Source: Lachnoclostridium sp. UBA5725 (GTDB lineage: Bacteria; Bacillota; Clostridia; Lachnospirales; Lachnospiraceae). From it: a DNA stretch of 44,757 nucleotides. The notes under the pieces were generated by a model. That model had not been told where the DNA came from. It saw only the letters and a program-made list of their open reading frames with translations, and did no database searches. Positions 8,504 through 16,862 of this stretch are shown one piece after another (positions within the stretch are counted from its first letter, which is position 1; each line of letters begins with the position of its first letter). The position numbers and the translations under genes are program-made. The stretch is taken from positions 1-44,757 of the forward strand of contig DIGJ01000014.1 in assembly GCA_002419585.1 (NCBI GenBank), written 5' to 3'.

Positions 8504-9628
8504 TTACCTCGTCTTCTTAGTGGATGTTGTCTTTGTCGTAGTCTTTGTATTGGTCTTTTCCTTTGCCTGTGAATGTTCATAACGATCACGCACAGAAGAT
8601 TCCACTTTGTCATAGTGAGCAAAGAGTTCATCCCCCCTCTTCGTTTCTAAGATACGGTTTTCCTCGTTATACATCTTATAATTTTTACTGGTATCCAGAA
8701 ACGTAAGCATTGTCTTTCCGTTGTGAATGTCCATAATATTTTCTTTATTAATCCAGAAATATCTTACATTCTCTCCCCAGGTACCGGGCACTCTTGTCTT
8801 GACTGCGTGATCGTTCTCTTCCACAATCAGTGACTTACTAATTGTAACGTCGGAAAAATTCAGATTCTTGGATGCGGATATTGCTCTCATTCTCTCTGCT
8901 AAATCCTGATACCCTCTGACACGATTAAGGAATGCATCCCTATCCATCATAACCTTATGCTGACCGTCATTATCTTTTGCTCCTATAAAACCAATTGTCT
9001 CAAGCTGTTTGATTACCGTTTCTGCTTGCTCATTTCCAATGCTAAAACTCTCTTTCACCTCGTCCACACTGATACTTTGTTTCTCCATAGCAAACAGACC
9101 AACCTTTTCTATCAATCCATCTATGGTTGCATTCACCTTAGCGCCTTCCTCAGTGTGGACTTTTTCGTTTCCCTGTTGCTTTTTTAGAAAATCCATCATC
9201 TTGCCAATCGTATTTTCATCGCCATTCTTCAGGTAATCATCAAAGGTGGCCATACGCCCAAACTCCAATTTCCGAATCATCATATTGGCTCTAGGAACAG
9301 CTTCTGTATGAAAGATTACCTCACTCATACCATCTGACTTATTCATATCCGGTAATACAGAATACAGGATTCCATACTTCTTAGCCATCTTCTCTACCTT
9401 TGCCATATCTTCCGTCTTAAACTGCAATACCTGTAAATCTCCGCCCTTCATCAATAGCTTTCTCATGGATGTCTTCCCGAGCTGCTTCTCATAATCCAGC
9501 ATTCCTTTAAGAAAGTCGATTGCTTTCTGCATGGCATTAATTCCGCCATTTCCAACCTTCATTGCAATCTCAATTCCATCATATGCCACACGGATAATTT
9601 GTACTGCTTCCTGTATTTCTTCTGCCAT
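8504..9628 (-). CDS. PcfB-like relaxosome protein (DUF3801)
   Basis: A 374-residue soluble protein. The N-terminal 140 residues match the PcfB/DUF3801 pattern, including YEKQLGKTSMRKLLMKGG and a segment on TEDMAKVEKMAKKYG, which in Enterococcus PcfB takes part in docking the relaxosome to the coupling protein. A middle region (about 160-240) resembles a winged-helix-like domain (VDEVKESFSIGNEQAETVIKQL), and the C-terminus is a Lys/Thr-rich tail. The start has a strong AGGAGG site. It precedes virD4 by 5 bases, consistent with a shared complex. Longer than the usual 150-180 residue PcfB because of the C-terminal extension. Confidence 0.85.
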   Translation of the reverse strand: MAEEIQEAVQIIRVAYDGIEIAMKVGNGGINAMQKAIDFLKGMLDYEKQLGKTSMRKLLMKGGDLQVLQFKTEDMAKVEKMAKKYGILYSVLPDMNKSDGMSEVIFHTEAVPRANMMIRKLEFGRMATFDDYLKNGDENTIGKMMDFLKKQQGNEKVHTEEGAKVNATIDGLIEKVGLFAMEKQSISVDEVKESFSIGNEQAETVIKQLETIGFIGAKDNDGQHKVMMDRDAFLNRVRGYQDLAERMRAISASKNLNFSDVTISKSLIVEENDHAVKTRVPGTWGENVRYFWINKENIMDIHNGKTMLTFLDTSKNYKMYNEENRILETKRGDELFAHYDKVESSVRDRYEHSQAKEKTNTKTTTKTTSTKKTR

Positions 9629-9640
9629 CTAGCGCACCTC

Positions 9641-10042
9641 CTAAGATACTCCTGCTTTCTGTACCATTTCCTTAAGTTCCACTGAATCACTCTTTCTAAT
9701 CTCTTCAAGCGTTACATCAATACCGTATGCTCCAAGGATTTCAGCCAAACGATTAATTGCCTTTTCTTCTTCCAAGCGATACATCTCAAGAGCTACAAGT
9801 AAGTTTTCAATCTGTTCCACCCATTGTGGCTTTATGTGATGCATAGAAGAATACTTCTGAATAATCTGTTGCGATTCGACATCATCTCTTGCCTTAAATA
9901 ATTCATCAATAAGTTTATTTGTACTTTCCTTATCGCCTGATTTAAAAGCAAACCGCACTATAAACTCCCTTTCCGATGATGTAAAAGGATGATCCCTTTC
10001 CTTCATAATTTCTGTTGCTTCATTTACCATTGCTATATTCAT
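9641..10042 (-). CDS. Hypothetical helical protein of the transfer operon
   Basis: A 133-residue, soluble, mostly helical protein with no known motif that I can name. It contains an HPFTSSEREFIVRFAFKSG segment and a C-terminal LEEIRKSDSVELKEMVQKAG helix. It has a strong AGGAGG site 5 bases before ATG and lies between the coiled-coil protein and the PcfB-like gene with gaps of about 10 bases, so it is part of the operon. Function unknown; perhaps a relaxosome accessory, by position only. Confidence 0.65.
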   Translation of the reverse strand: MNIAMVNEATEIMKERDHPFTSSEREFIVRFAFKSGDKESTNKLIDELFKARDDVESQQIIQKYSSMHHIKPQWVEQIENLLVALEMYRLEEEKAINRLAEILGAYGIDVTLEEIRKSDSVELKEMVQKAGVS

Positions 10043-10051
10043 AAAGTCCTC

Positions 10052-11299
10052 CTAATACGCCATACTGTTTTCCAGTACAGCGATTTCAATAATTTCTTTC
10101 ATCTTCTCAGCCGATAAGTTGTTATTAATCAATTCCACAAGCTGACCTTCTGTGAGACCTTTTTCAATCCCACTTTTAATCTGCACAAGCTGCGCCGGAA
10201 CCAAATCACCACTGGCAACTAATTTTACAATGTCTGATCTTGATTTCTTAAAACAAATTTTTGACAAGAGACTTACTACCCCATTTGATTTTCGTTGCGT
10301 TCTTTCCAATTGTACTAACTGAATTATATGACCTCTCCCATCAACCACAGGAATTTGATAATATACCGGAATGCCATACGTGATCGATTGTGAATAATCT
10401 TTGATTTGCTCTGATAACATTGCTGTAATATCTGCATCTGTATCAATTGGTTGCTCCGACTCTCTTATTAGCTTATTATCAGCTTTCTCCGTCATATAAC
10501 GCTTTTCCAATCTATCGTTTGCCTCTTGCAAATCAAGTTCCTGATTTTTAACTTTTCTTTGTAAATCTTCTATCTGATCTCGCATCTTTTTCATCTCCTC
10601 TTCATAATCTTCTTTGTCCTTCCTAAGTCGTGCAATCGCTCCGGTTGCTTTATTAATCTCCTCTTGCTGCTTTTCTAACATAATATCCTTGTCATCCATC
10701 TCATCAATAAGGTTCTTTCTTACAGCCTCATCTTCCTTGCTTGTCTCAAAAAACTTTAATTTCTTGTTCAATTCATCATAACGACTCTCTTGATAAGTTA
10801 TTTTTTCTGAGACTCCATTCAATAACGTAATAAGCTCTTTCAAATAATCTGTATCAACATCTGCCTTCTCTTCACTACTTACCTCTTCCACTGCGGACTT
10901 AGACTTATTGATTGCTTCTTGATACTTCTCATATGCCTTTTTCATTCTCTGAGGAATCGCATTTGCTTCCTCCATAATGGAACGAATTGTTTCTAATGGA
11001 ACTCCCTTGTCAAAGAAATCAAACAAAACTTCCATCTGATTATTACTAAGACCTTCTTTACAAATGACTGAGATTTCTTCCCCTGTACAATTTCTTCTTA
11101 AACAGTTGGAATATACTCTCATCTGTCTGATATCATATCTTTTACTCGTATACTGTTCTGTCTCTTCCTTTGATATCCCTAGCTCTAGATCTGATTGAAC
11201 AAGCTGAATTATTTCACTGCTGTATTTACCTCGTCGCTGCATTTTTTCAATAATGATATCAACCTCTTTTGAATCCATCGGTTCTCTTTCTTGATTCAT
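10052..11299 (-). CDS. Coiled-coil protein with helical repeats, transfer operon
   Basis: A 415-residue cytoplasmic protein of unknown function. The N-terminal 130 residues hold tandem short helical repeats of the form 'G-(L/I)-S-x-E-x' (for example LELGISKEETEQY and EGLSNNQMEVLFDFF), and similar units return at the C-terminus (EKGLTEGQLVELI and NNLSAEKMKEII). Between them lies a long coiled coil of about 150 residues, rich in Glu, Lys and Asp. I chose ATG 11299 because CGGAGG sits 5 bases before it; a TTG 9 codons upstream would bury that site. It follows the relaxase gene by about 40 bases. A scaffold role in the relaxosome is possible but not shown. Confidence 0.7.
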   Translation of the reverse strand: MNQEREPMDSKEVDIIIEKMQRRGKYSSEIIQLVQSDLELGISKEETEQYTSKRYDIRQMRVYSNCLRRNCTGEEISVICKEGLSNNQMEVLFDFFDKGVPLETIRSIMEEANAIPQRMKKAYEKYQEAINKSKSAVEEVSSEEKADVDTDYLKELITLLNGVSEKITYQESRYDELNKKLKFFETSKEDEAVRKNLIDEMDDKDIMLEKQQEEINKATGAIARLRKDKEDYEEEMKKMRDQIEDLQRKVKNQELDLQEANDRLEKRYMTEKADNKLIRESEQPIDTDADITAMLSEQIKDYSQSITYGIPVYYQIPVVDGRGHIIQLVQLERTQRKSNGVVSLLSKICFKKSRSDIVKLVASGDLVPAQLVQIKSGIEKGLTEGQLVELINNNLSAEKMKEIIEIAVLENSMAY

Positions 11300-11338
11300 A
11301 ATTACCTCCGTTCCAAAATGACACAAAAAAATACAGCC

Positions 11339-12817
11339 CTATCTCAATCTGTGCGGCTGCGTTCTTCTATCATCTCTTATTTTTTCTTTCTTTTCTTCTA
11401 TTTCGATTTCTTTTTGATACACCCTACTATCATCATTAGTAGTTATCTCTTTCCTTATTGTCTCACCTATTCGTAATTCCCTGCTAATAACAGTTTCCTT
11501 CTGTTTTGCTTCTGCTGCCTTTTCTCGATAATACTCTCGAAGTTTTTCAACTTCACCATAAGAATATCCTTGTTCCGATAACTGCCTTTCATACTTAAGG
11601 AATTTATGATGTTCATCTGAAAAGAAATCATCACCCTGTTGAAATGCTTTTTCTGCTGGTAAAAGCTCTTTCATGTCATCAGCAAGGTCAAACAGCGATT
11701 TACATTTCTGTCTCGCACGGTAAACCTTACTTTTCTCTTGATTGGTTTCTTTCTTATGATCTGTCAGAATAAGAATTGTAGATAACAGATCTTCTACATG
11801 ATAAATATCATGCCTTGCTAGAAATAAATATTGTGCTTGTAACTGGTGCATTTTACGAATATCTTCCTTGTACTTCCATACCTGACTATATGGCTGCTTT
11901 TTTAGCTGACCAGTACAATACAGCTTGGCATAATATCTCTTCTGCAATCCTGACATCTTTGCTCTTCTATACCTTTTTACATAGCAGCGAACTATCTGCG
12001 GTTTTACTTCTGTTCTCGTAGATCTATAAAAGGCTAAATCTTCTTTGATAATCCTTTCCCTTATTGCTTCTTCTGTATAATCATTCCCTAAAGTATCACA
12101 TCTTCGATAACGCTTCATTCCTGGAGGTTTTACCGCTATATGTTTCCCTTGTTTGATTTCATATCCCTTTTCAGCAATAAGTTCCAAAAAACTTTCATAT
12201 GTTTGCGCTTGTAAAACACAGGCATCTACATCTCTTCTGATCATGTCTGACCATAAAAACTTCCCATCCCTGTATTCATTCCATTCTTTGTAATGCTCAC
12301 TGCTTTTTCGTTTCCCGTCTCTCATTTCCTCTTCAATATCAATAATTGATAAACCATATTCCCTACATAACCGATTCGTAATTGGTTGAATATCTCTTGC
12401 CCAATCACCCTTTTCATACCGATATTTCTTACCATCAAGAAAACTTACACTATTAAATATAATATGAGAATGAACATGCTCCGTGTTGTCATGAACAACA
12501 AATACCGCCTCATATGCTTTTCCTAGATATTCTGATACAAACTTCTGAGTTATTTCAAATGCGGTATCTGGTTCTACCTCATCTTCCTTAAAAGATAAAA
12601 TAAGATGATAACCTTGTCTTTTACCTACTTTATTGAATTTATGCTTCGTTTCCTTCATTTGTTCAAAGGCAGTATCTGGTTGGCAGTTTATAGCACCAAT
12701 TAATCTGCCATTCTGCGTTTTCTCTATGTTCATAACGTATTCCAAAGAACTCTTCAAATGTTTTCCATGATAATTACCACCACAGTCCTTCATATAAAGT
12801 ATTTTAGTGATTGCCAA
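11339..12817 (-). CDS. Relaxase / mobilization nuclease (MOBP-like)
   Basis: A 492-residue relaxase that nicks the element at oriT and stays bound to the transferred strand. The first motif is SLEYVMNIEKT, with the likely catalytic Tyr at residue 27. The metal-binding HUH motif is HVHSHIIFN at about 126-134, preceded by GYHLILSFK. The C-terminal half is basic and helical. It starts with TTG, overlapping the end of mobC by 14 bases, the usual translationally coupled pair. The family and operon are clear. The exact nick site is not visible, but a repeat array upstream of the module is a candidate region. Confidence 0.93.
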   Translation of the reverse strand: MAITKILYMKDCGGNYHGKHLKSSLEYVMNIEKTQNGRLIGAINCQPDTAFEQMKETKHKFNKVGKRQGYHLILSFKEDEVEPDTAFEITQKFVSEYLGKAYEAVFVVHDNTEHVHSHIIFNSVSFLDGKKYRYEKGDWARDIQPITNRLCREYGLSIIDIEEEMRDGKRKSSEHYKEWNEYRDGKFLWSDMIRRDVDACVLQAQTYESFLELIAEKGYEIKQGKHIAVKPPGMKRYRRCDTLGNDYTEEAIRERIIKEDLAFYRSTRTEVKPQIVRCYVKRYRRAKMSGLQKRYYAKLYCTGQLKKQPYSQVWKYKEDIRKMHQLQAQYLFLARHDIYHVEDLLSTILILTDHKKETNQEKSKVYRARQKCKSLFDLADDMKELLPAEKAFQQGDDFFSDEHHKFLKYERQLSEQGYSYGEVEKLREYYREKAAEAKQKETVISRELRIGETIRKEITTNDDSRVYQKEIEIEEKKEKIRDDRRTQPHRLR

Positions 12818-13136
12818 TGATTATCACCGCCTCATCTACTCTCGTATTCAATTTTCGCATATAGGCAAACAACCTGTCTTTGTCATTCTCTGAATAGAGG
12901 CCAGAATTATGGTTACATACAATCTGATTGATATTAACACCGATTCGGTTAATCTCATTAATCAACTCTTTTAGAAGCCTTCTGACTTCTGGATAGTCGT
13001 TTGGTTTCTGGCTAATCAATAATCTTAGATAGGCTGATTCATCCATTCCTGAACTTAATGCCTTATCTTCTAACATCTTTGCTTCCTCCGGTGTGATTCG
13101 TAAAAGCTTACTAACACTGTGAACACGCTTTACCAT
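12804..13136 (-). CDS. mobC: MobC-like relaxosome accessory protein
   Basis: A 110-residue protein of the MobC family that helps the relaxase bind and open oriT. It has an N-terminal ribbon-helix-helix-like part (ITPEEAKMLEDKALSSGM, SAYLRLLI) and the family's signature INRIGVNINQIVCNHN at about residues 66-81. The ATG has GGTGATTAG directly before it. The last 14 bases overlap the relaxase gene, which is typical. It follows the 192-residue unknown gene by 4 bases. Confidence 0.9.
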   Translation of the reverse strand: MVKRVHSVSKLLRITPEEAKMLEDKALSSGMDESAYLRLLISQKPNDYPEVRRLLKELINEINRIGVNINQIVCNHNSGLYSENDKDRLFAYMRKLNTRVDEAVIIIGNH

Positions 13137-13140
13137 CTAA

Positions 13141-13719
13141 TCACCTTCCTCTACTACCGCTTCCATATTGATGAATTTGCTCCGTTACAGAAACAATAGC
13201 CTCCTCTAACTCTCTTGTTTCTATCTCTAATTTACCTGGATTCATCTTGGCAATAAACTCACCTGCTAACTTCGTGGCAAATTCTTGAATATCCCTACCA
13301 TATTTCGTCTGATCAAAAAGTCTGTCCAACATTATTTCTTCTGCTTTCAAACTCTCATATCTGCTTTGTGATATACAAAAATCAATGAAGTCTTTGGGAT
13401 TATTTCTCATAGCATCTGCTTCTAAAATCAACTCATAATTCCATTCACACACTGAGTCAATGACATCATCCATAGAAAAATCTTCCCAACATATCATTCC
13501 AACTACCTCCGCAAGATCACCTCGATAAAGCTTGCCTTGTGCTTCGCCCACCATATAATCATGACCTTCCATATACCCGAGAATAATCTCTGCTTCTTTA
13601 TCCGTCAAATGAAATCCTTTGTGAAACTTCTCCTGATATTCTTTTAATTGTTCCACCGTTTTCAACTCATGAACTGTATCTTCTCCCGGTTCTGTTATAA
13701 ATACATAATCCTCTTTCAT
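13141..13719 (-). CDS. Hypothetical protein upstream of mobC
   Basis: A 192-residue acidic, helical, soluble protein with no motif I can assign. The start is ATG 13719, which has a near-perfect AAGGAGGTG site 8 bases before it. The frame is open for another 35 codons up to ATG 13824 (starting MYIHNAYLAMYG), but that start has its purine run directly against the ATG. The upstream part is well-formed coding sequence, so the longer form, or a small upstream protein fused in frame, cannot be ruled out. It leads the mobC-relaxase operon, and a role in mobilization or its control is a reasonable guess. Confidence 0.65.
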   Translation of the reverse strand: MKEDYVFITEPGEDTVHELKTVEQLKEYQEKFHKGFHLTDKEAEIILGYMEGHDYMVGEAQGKLYRGDLAEVVGMICWEDFSMDDVIDSVCEWNYELILEADAMRNNPKDFIDFCISQSRYESLKAEEIMLDRLFDQTKYGRDIQEFATKLAGEFIAKMNPGKLEIETRELEEAIVSVTEQIHQYGSGSRGR

Positions 13720-13840
13720 TGCTACAGTACACCTCCTTATCTGTTTTTCATGTATTTCTATCCTTGTTCTGATGTCCGAGTATGAGACCCCGTACATCGC
13801 CAGATACGCATTGTGGATATACATCCTCTATGCAAACTGG

Positions 13841-13861
13841 TTAGGGGGAAAATCCCCCTAA
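13841..13861. repeat. Palindrome TTAGGGGGA/TCCCCCTAA before the mobilization operon
   Basis: A 9-base inverted repeat with a 3-base centre lies about 20 bases upstream of the longest reading of the first mobilization gene and 20 bases from the repeat array. It could be an operator or a hairpin at the start of the operon's message. GC-rich within AT-rich surroundings. Confidence 0.6.
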
Positions 13862-13880
13862 AACCCCTTATTATTATCTA

Positions 13881-14082
13881 TGGTAGGACTTTATACTACC
13901 ACTTCGGCTATTTGGTAGGACTTATTACTACCATTATCATAATTGGTAGTACATTTCGCTACCATAATATATACCCTTAAGGCTTCCTTTCTTTTTGTGG
14001 TAGAACTTTTCACTACCACTTTTGCTATTTGGTAGTACAATGTCCTACCAATTTCGTTTTTCGGTATGACTTTGTACTACCA
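13881..14082. repeat. Array of six 21-bp palindromes (TGGTAG-N9-CTACCA), candidate origin
   Basis: Six copies start at 13881, 13913, 13944, 13998, 14030 and 14062. Each is TGGTAG, nine variable bases often beginning GACTT or TACA, then CTACCA. Five have perfect arms; the last has CGGTAT as its left arm. Steps are 32, 31, 54, 32 and 32 bases, giving two triplets with copies on about the same helical face. The 11-base gaps are also partly alike (CTTCGGCTATT, CTTTTGCTATT). The last copy and part of the fifth lie inside the 3' end of the primase gene. Placement between a primase gene and the mobilization operon suggests binding sites of a replication or oriT protein. Confidence 0.85.
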
Positions 14083-15034
14083 TCGGGGCTTCTAATCGCT
14101 TACTTTTAACTAACCATTCATTATAATCCTTATAGCCTTCTGGTGGAGGAGAATCTTCAACTTCAAATCCAAGACTATAGTACTTTTTCAACAACTCTTC
14201 TGCCGCTTTTCTCCCAGGCTCATCCTGGTCAAGACAAAACTTTATAAAAGAAATTTGAGGATGCTCTTTTAAAAAAGTTTCAATCGGTGCATCTGCAAGC
14301 ATTCCTAACGCAAGCTTGTTGGAATCAAAATCATTAAAAATGTCTACATAACTCATCAGGTCGATTGCTGCTTCAAAGACAATCAGTTCTTCACTTCCAT
14401 CATTTACAACATTAAACCCATAGTTCTTGTCATTGCCCGCGACATCACACTTAAATGCTTTTCCATCTTTGTCAAACACGCCACGCATGCTGGCAAATCT
14501 CGTAATCCCACTTTTGTCATTCCCTTTAAATACAATATTGTGGTAATGACGACTTTCGTAAATTAAGCTCTGACTCACAAAATAATCAATAACTTCCTTA
14601 CGAATGCCTCTTTTTTCTTTCAAATAGGAATACAAGTAAGCATTATTATGCGATGCTACCGGCAGAACAAATGGTTTTTGCTCCTCTGGTTTTACTTTCA
14701 CTTGATGTTTCAACTGTGGTTTCTTCTCCTCTACTGATCTTCGTCCATAACCTGCAAAATCTAAAAGCCAGAATACAGCCGTTTTCACATCCATGTCACA
14801 AAACACTCTTAGAAAATCAATCTGTGAACCACCATTGTTACCTCGCTCATACTGCCTCGACCAACGGAACCAATGCGACTTATCATAGATTCGGATGGAA
14901 TCCATCTCTTTTAGTGTATAATACTTTCCCACTCGCTTCACAGTGTAGCCAAGACTAGAAGCAACCGCTGTCAAATCAACACTTTTGGCAATTGCCAGTT
15001 CTTCTTCTGTGAATCTGCCTTCCTCCAACCTCAA
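14045..15034 (-). CDS. Toprim-domain primase-like protein (DUF3991)
   Basis: A 329-residue protein with an N-terminal primase-type region (SIRIYDKSHWFRWSRQ, GGSQIDFLRVF, about residues 46-80) and a C-terminal Toprim domain. Toprim shows the acidic motif ELIVFEAAIDLMSYVD near 210-225 and FCLDQDEPGRKAAEELLKKY, with the DxD pair, near 260-280. It is the type of primase-like protein encoded by many conjugative elements, which may prime the transferred strand in the recipient. It begins with TTG immediately after the TGA of the RadC-like gene, so translation is likely coupled. Its 3' end overlaps the palindrome array. The canonical CHC2 zinc ligands are not evident. Confidence 0.85.
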   Translation of the reverse strand: MRLEEGRFTEEELAIAKSVDLTAVASSLGYTVKRVGKYYTLKEMDSIRIYDKSHWFRWSRQYERGNNGGSQIDFLRVFCDMDVKTAVFWLLDFAGYGRRSVEEKKPQLKHQVKVKPEEQKPFVLPVASHNNAYLYSYLKEKRGIRKEVIDYFVSQSLIYESRHYHNIVFKGNDKSGITRFASMRGVFDKDGKAFKCDVAGNDKNYGFNVVNDGSEELIVFEAAIDLMSYVDIFNDFDSNKLALGMLADAPIETFLKEHPQISFIKFCLDQDEPGRKAAEELLKKYYSLGFEVEDSPPPEGYKDYNEWLVKSKRLEAPMVVQSHTEKRNW

Positions 15035-15574
15035 TCACCTTACCTTCCCACACTCCGCTACCATAGGTGATGAAATATCCAATGACTTGTAATCCTGAGT
15101 AAAAACTATTCTTGGATTTGTAATTACTCCCTTTTCCTTAAAACTAAAGAACTCCTTATTGCTTCCTCCGACAATAACATGATCGATAAGTGAAATTCCG
15201 ATCAATTCACAAAGCCGATTCATTCTGTCTGTCATCATGGTGTCAGCTTTACTTGGCAAAAGGTTTCCAGATGGGTGACAATGGACGAGCATCATACTAG
15301 CGGCATTGCTAAGAATACTTGCCTTAAATAATTCTCTAGGATGTGCCATAGCCTCATTCAAAGCTCCCATACTTGCAAAATGAACATTGATAGGAGTAAG
15401 GTCTGATTTTAAATTAATGACACAGACCACTTCACGATCTAATTCACACATGATATCTCCCATTACAGATACTACTTCATATGGACTGTTGAAAGGATGC
15501 TCCGAATATATTGGAGCATCCTTAACTAATCTTACCGATACCACATCAACCTTGAATTTGTTCTTCTTGGGCAT
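15035..15574 (-). CDS. JAB/RadC-family protein
   Basis: A 179-residue protein of the RadC/JAB type. It carries VHCHPSGNLLPSKADTMMTDRM, the metal-binding H-x-HPSG...S...D motif of JAB metalloproteases, at about residues 113-134. RadC-like proteins are common on mobile elements, where their job is unclear. I chose ATG 15574 because AGGAGG stands 8 bases before it. The start overlaps the end of a small upstream gene. It lacks the helix-hairpin-helix part of full-length chromosomal RadC, as is usual for element-borne copies. Confidence 0.85.
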   Translation of the reverse strand: MPKKNKFKVDVVSVRLVKDAPIYSEHPFNSPYEVVSVMGDIMCELDREVVCVINLKSDLTPINVHFASMGALNEAMAHPRELFKASILSNAASMMLVHCHPSGNLLPSKADTMMTDRMNRLCELIGISLIDHVIVGGSNKEFFSFKEKGVITNPRIVFTQDYKSLDISSPMVAECGKVR

Positions 15575-15704
15575 CTGAATCAGCCTCCTCTCCAATATCA
15601 ATTCTTATCAGAAAGTCTTCTTCGCTATCATTGATAAGAGCAATCAATTCCTTCGTGGATAGCTCACGCTTTGTAATATTTTGCTCTTTAATATTCTGCT
15701 CCAT
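15546..15704 (-). CDS. Small acidic hypothetical protein, 52 residues
   Basis: A 52-residue ORF, MEQNIKEQNITKREL at its N-terminus, with an acidic end (EEADSDAQEEQ). It has a strong GGAGG site 5 bases before ATG, lies 9 bases after the DUF5688 gene and overlaps the RadC-like gene by 29 bases, so it fits the operon well. No known domain. The good start signal and tight packing argue that it is real. Confidence 0.65.
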   Translation of the reverse strand: MEQNIKEQNITKRELSTKELIALINDSEEDFLIRIDIGEEADSDAQEEQIQG

Positions 15705-15713
15705 CTTAACCTC

Positions 15714-16712
15714 CTAGCGAGACTGCTCCTTTGAGTTGTAAATTAGTTTCGTTTCTGCAACGATACCATCTAGTCTCTTGTTTGGCGTATCCGTAGCAAG
15801 TGATAGCTTTCGTAAATCCTTATCATAGTGATATACTTGATTTGATAGCCTCTCATCTAAGGCAACCTGATCCATATTAATTTCAGCTACCATCTGTGCA
15901 AGTTCATTCGGGTCTCCCATGGAAGCAGAAACTGCTATAACCTCGTGGAGCGATGAAGGCATAATATAAAGATCAGTGCCTAAGTTTTCTGCTAATCCAT
16001 GAAGTTTATCCTCATATAACATAGAAATCGCACCATTTATCCCCCGTTCATTACTAATTATCCACATAGTCTGTTCGGGAGGCATCTCACCAATCATCAT
16101 ATCTGCAGCTTCTGGCGGCATTCCATCTTTCGTAAACATCTCACGAATCACATCATTCATGCTTTTTACACATGGCGGAAATAATCTTCTTGTATTATCC
16201 ACCGCAAGTTTGAACAACTGCTCTTCGGATAAACCAAGTCTCTCTGCTAGTGAATTACGGATTACGGTACTTTGAATCCCCTCCACATCTGTTTTCACTA
16301 TCCAGCGATAGATAATGGATAAATCCTGAAAAGACCTATTGGGTGTATTCTGTAGCATTTCTTTATTTTGCTCTGTGTTCACAAGCTGAAATACGATATT
16401 GTCCTTAGCAGCATCTAACTCAATAGCAGGCACTACTTCTGGTGCTTCCTTCATCGCATGTTCCATCCTGCTCGCCGCTGTCTGTAATACCTCTTGTAGA
16501 TCATCGGTCTTCTGATAGTGTGTATACATATCATTAATATAGATGGTTGGTGTCACTTTAATATCACCTTCTCCAACAAGGTTCATGCCATCCAAAGTCA
16601 CATTAACTTTATCAATCGGATGTATCTCTAACTTCATGTCTTTGTACTGAGATGGCATATAATCCATAAATTTCTCAGCTACTACTTCTTTAAAAATCTC
16701 ATAATTCATCAT
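15714..16712 (-). CDS. DUF5688 family protein
   Basis: A 332-residue soluble protein. The N-terminus (YEIFKEVVAEKFMDYMP), the middle segment DLSIIYRWIVK and the C-terminal LYIMPSSLHEVIAVSA match the DUF5688 family, which is common in mobile elements of Clostridia. The family has no proven function; the ordered substructure and lack of membrane segments suggest a cytoplasmic accessory. It has AGGAGG about 9 bases before its first of two adjacent ATGs and is the first gene of the block that leads into the primase. A leader with two hairpins precedes it. Confidence 0.88.
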   Translation of the reverse strand: MMNYEIFKEVVAEKFMDYMPSQYKDMKLEIHPIDKVNVTLDGMNLVGEGDIKVTPTIYINDMYTHYQKTDDLQEVLQTAASRMEHAMKEAPEVVPAIELDAAKDNIVFQLVNTEQNKEMLQNTPNRSFQDLSIIYRWIVKTDVEGIQSTVIRNSLAERLGLSEEQLFKLAVDNTRRLFPPCVKSMNDVIREMFTKDGMPPEAADMMIGEMPPEQTMWIISNERGINGAISMLYEDKLHGLAENLGTDLYIMPSSLHEVIAVSASMGDPNELAQMVAEINMDQVALDERLSNQVYHYDKDLRKLSLATDTPNKRLDGIVAETKLIYNSKEQSR

Positions 16713-16736
16713 TAAGTTTTCCTCCTAAATAAAATG

Positions 16737-16763
16737 AGGAGATACAAAAAGCTTGTATCTCCT
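16737..16763 (-). terminator. Hairpin in the DUF5688 leader, terminator-like
   Basis: A perfect 11-base-pair stem (AGGAGATACAA with TTGTATCTCCT) around a 5-base loop, followed on the minus strand by CATTTTATTT. It lies 25 bases before the DUF5688 start. It could terminate upstream transcription or act as an attenuator, and one arm carries an AGGAG that would be hidden when folded. Confidence 0.55.
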
Positions 16764-16786
16764 AGTGATTAGTTCATTATTAATTG

Positions 16787-16813
16787 GAAGGTACACACTA
16801 TGGTGGTACCTTC
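16787..16813 (-). repeat. Inverted repeat GAAGGTAC/GTACCTTC
   Basis: Perfect 8-base arms flank an 11-base loop, 23 bases upstream of the terminator-like hairpin before DUF5688. On the minus strand the two hairpins follow each other, which resembles a two-stem leader. No named riboswitch was recognised. Confidence 0.5.
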
Positions 16814-16862
16814 TGGCGTCTGTATCTGGTCATTGATCCATCTCTCCTTTCAAAAAAGGGTA

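Noticed and set aside
13881..14082. CRISPR-like array
   Set aside because: The repeated unit is a 21-bp palindrome whose centre varies, and the gaps are only 10-33 bases and partly alike. There are no long unique spacers and no cas genes.
16795..16830. T-box-like sequence GGTGGTACC on the plus strand
   Set aside because: No gene follows on the plus strand, and the conserved CCGCG part and specifier stem are missing. The match is explained by the GAAGGTAC/GTACCTTC palindrome.
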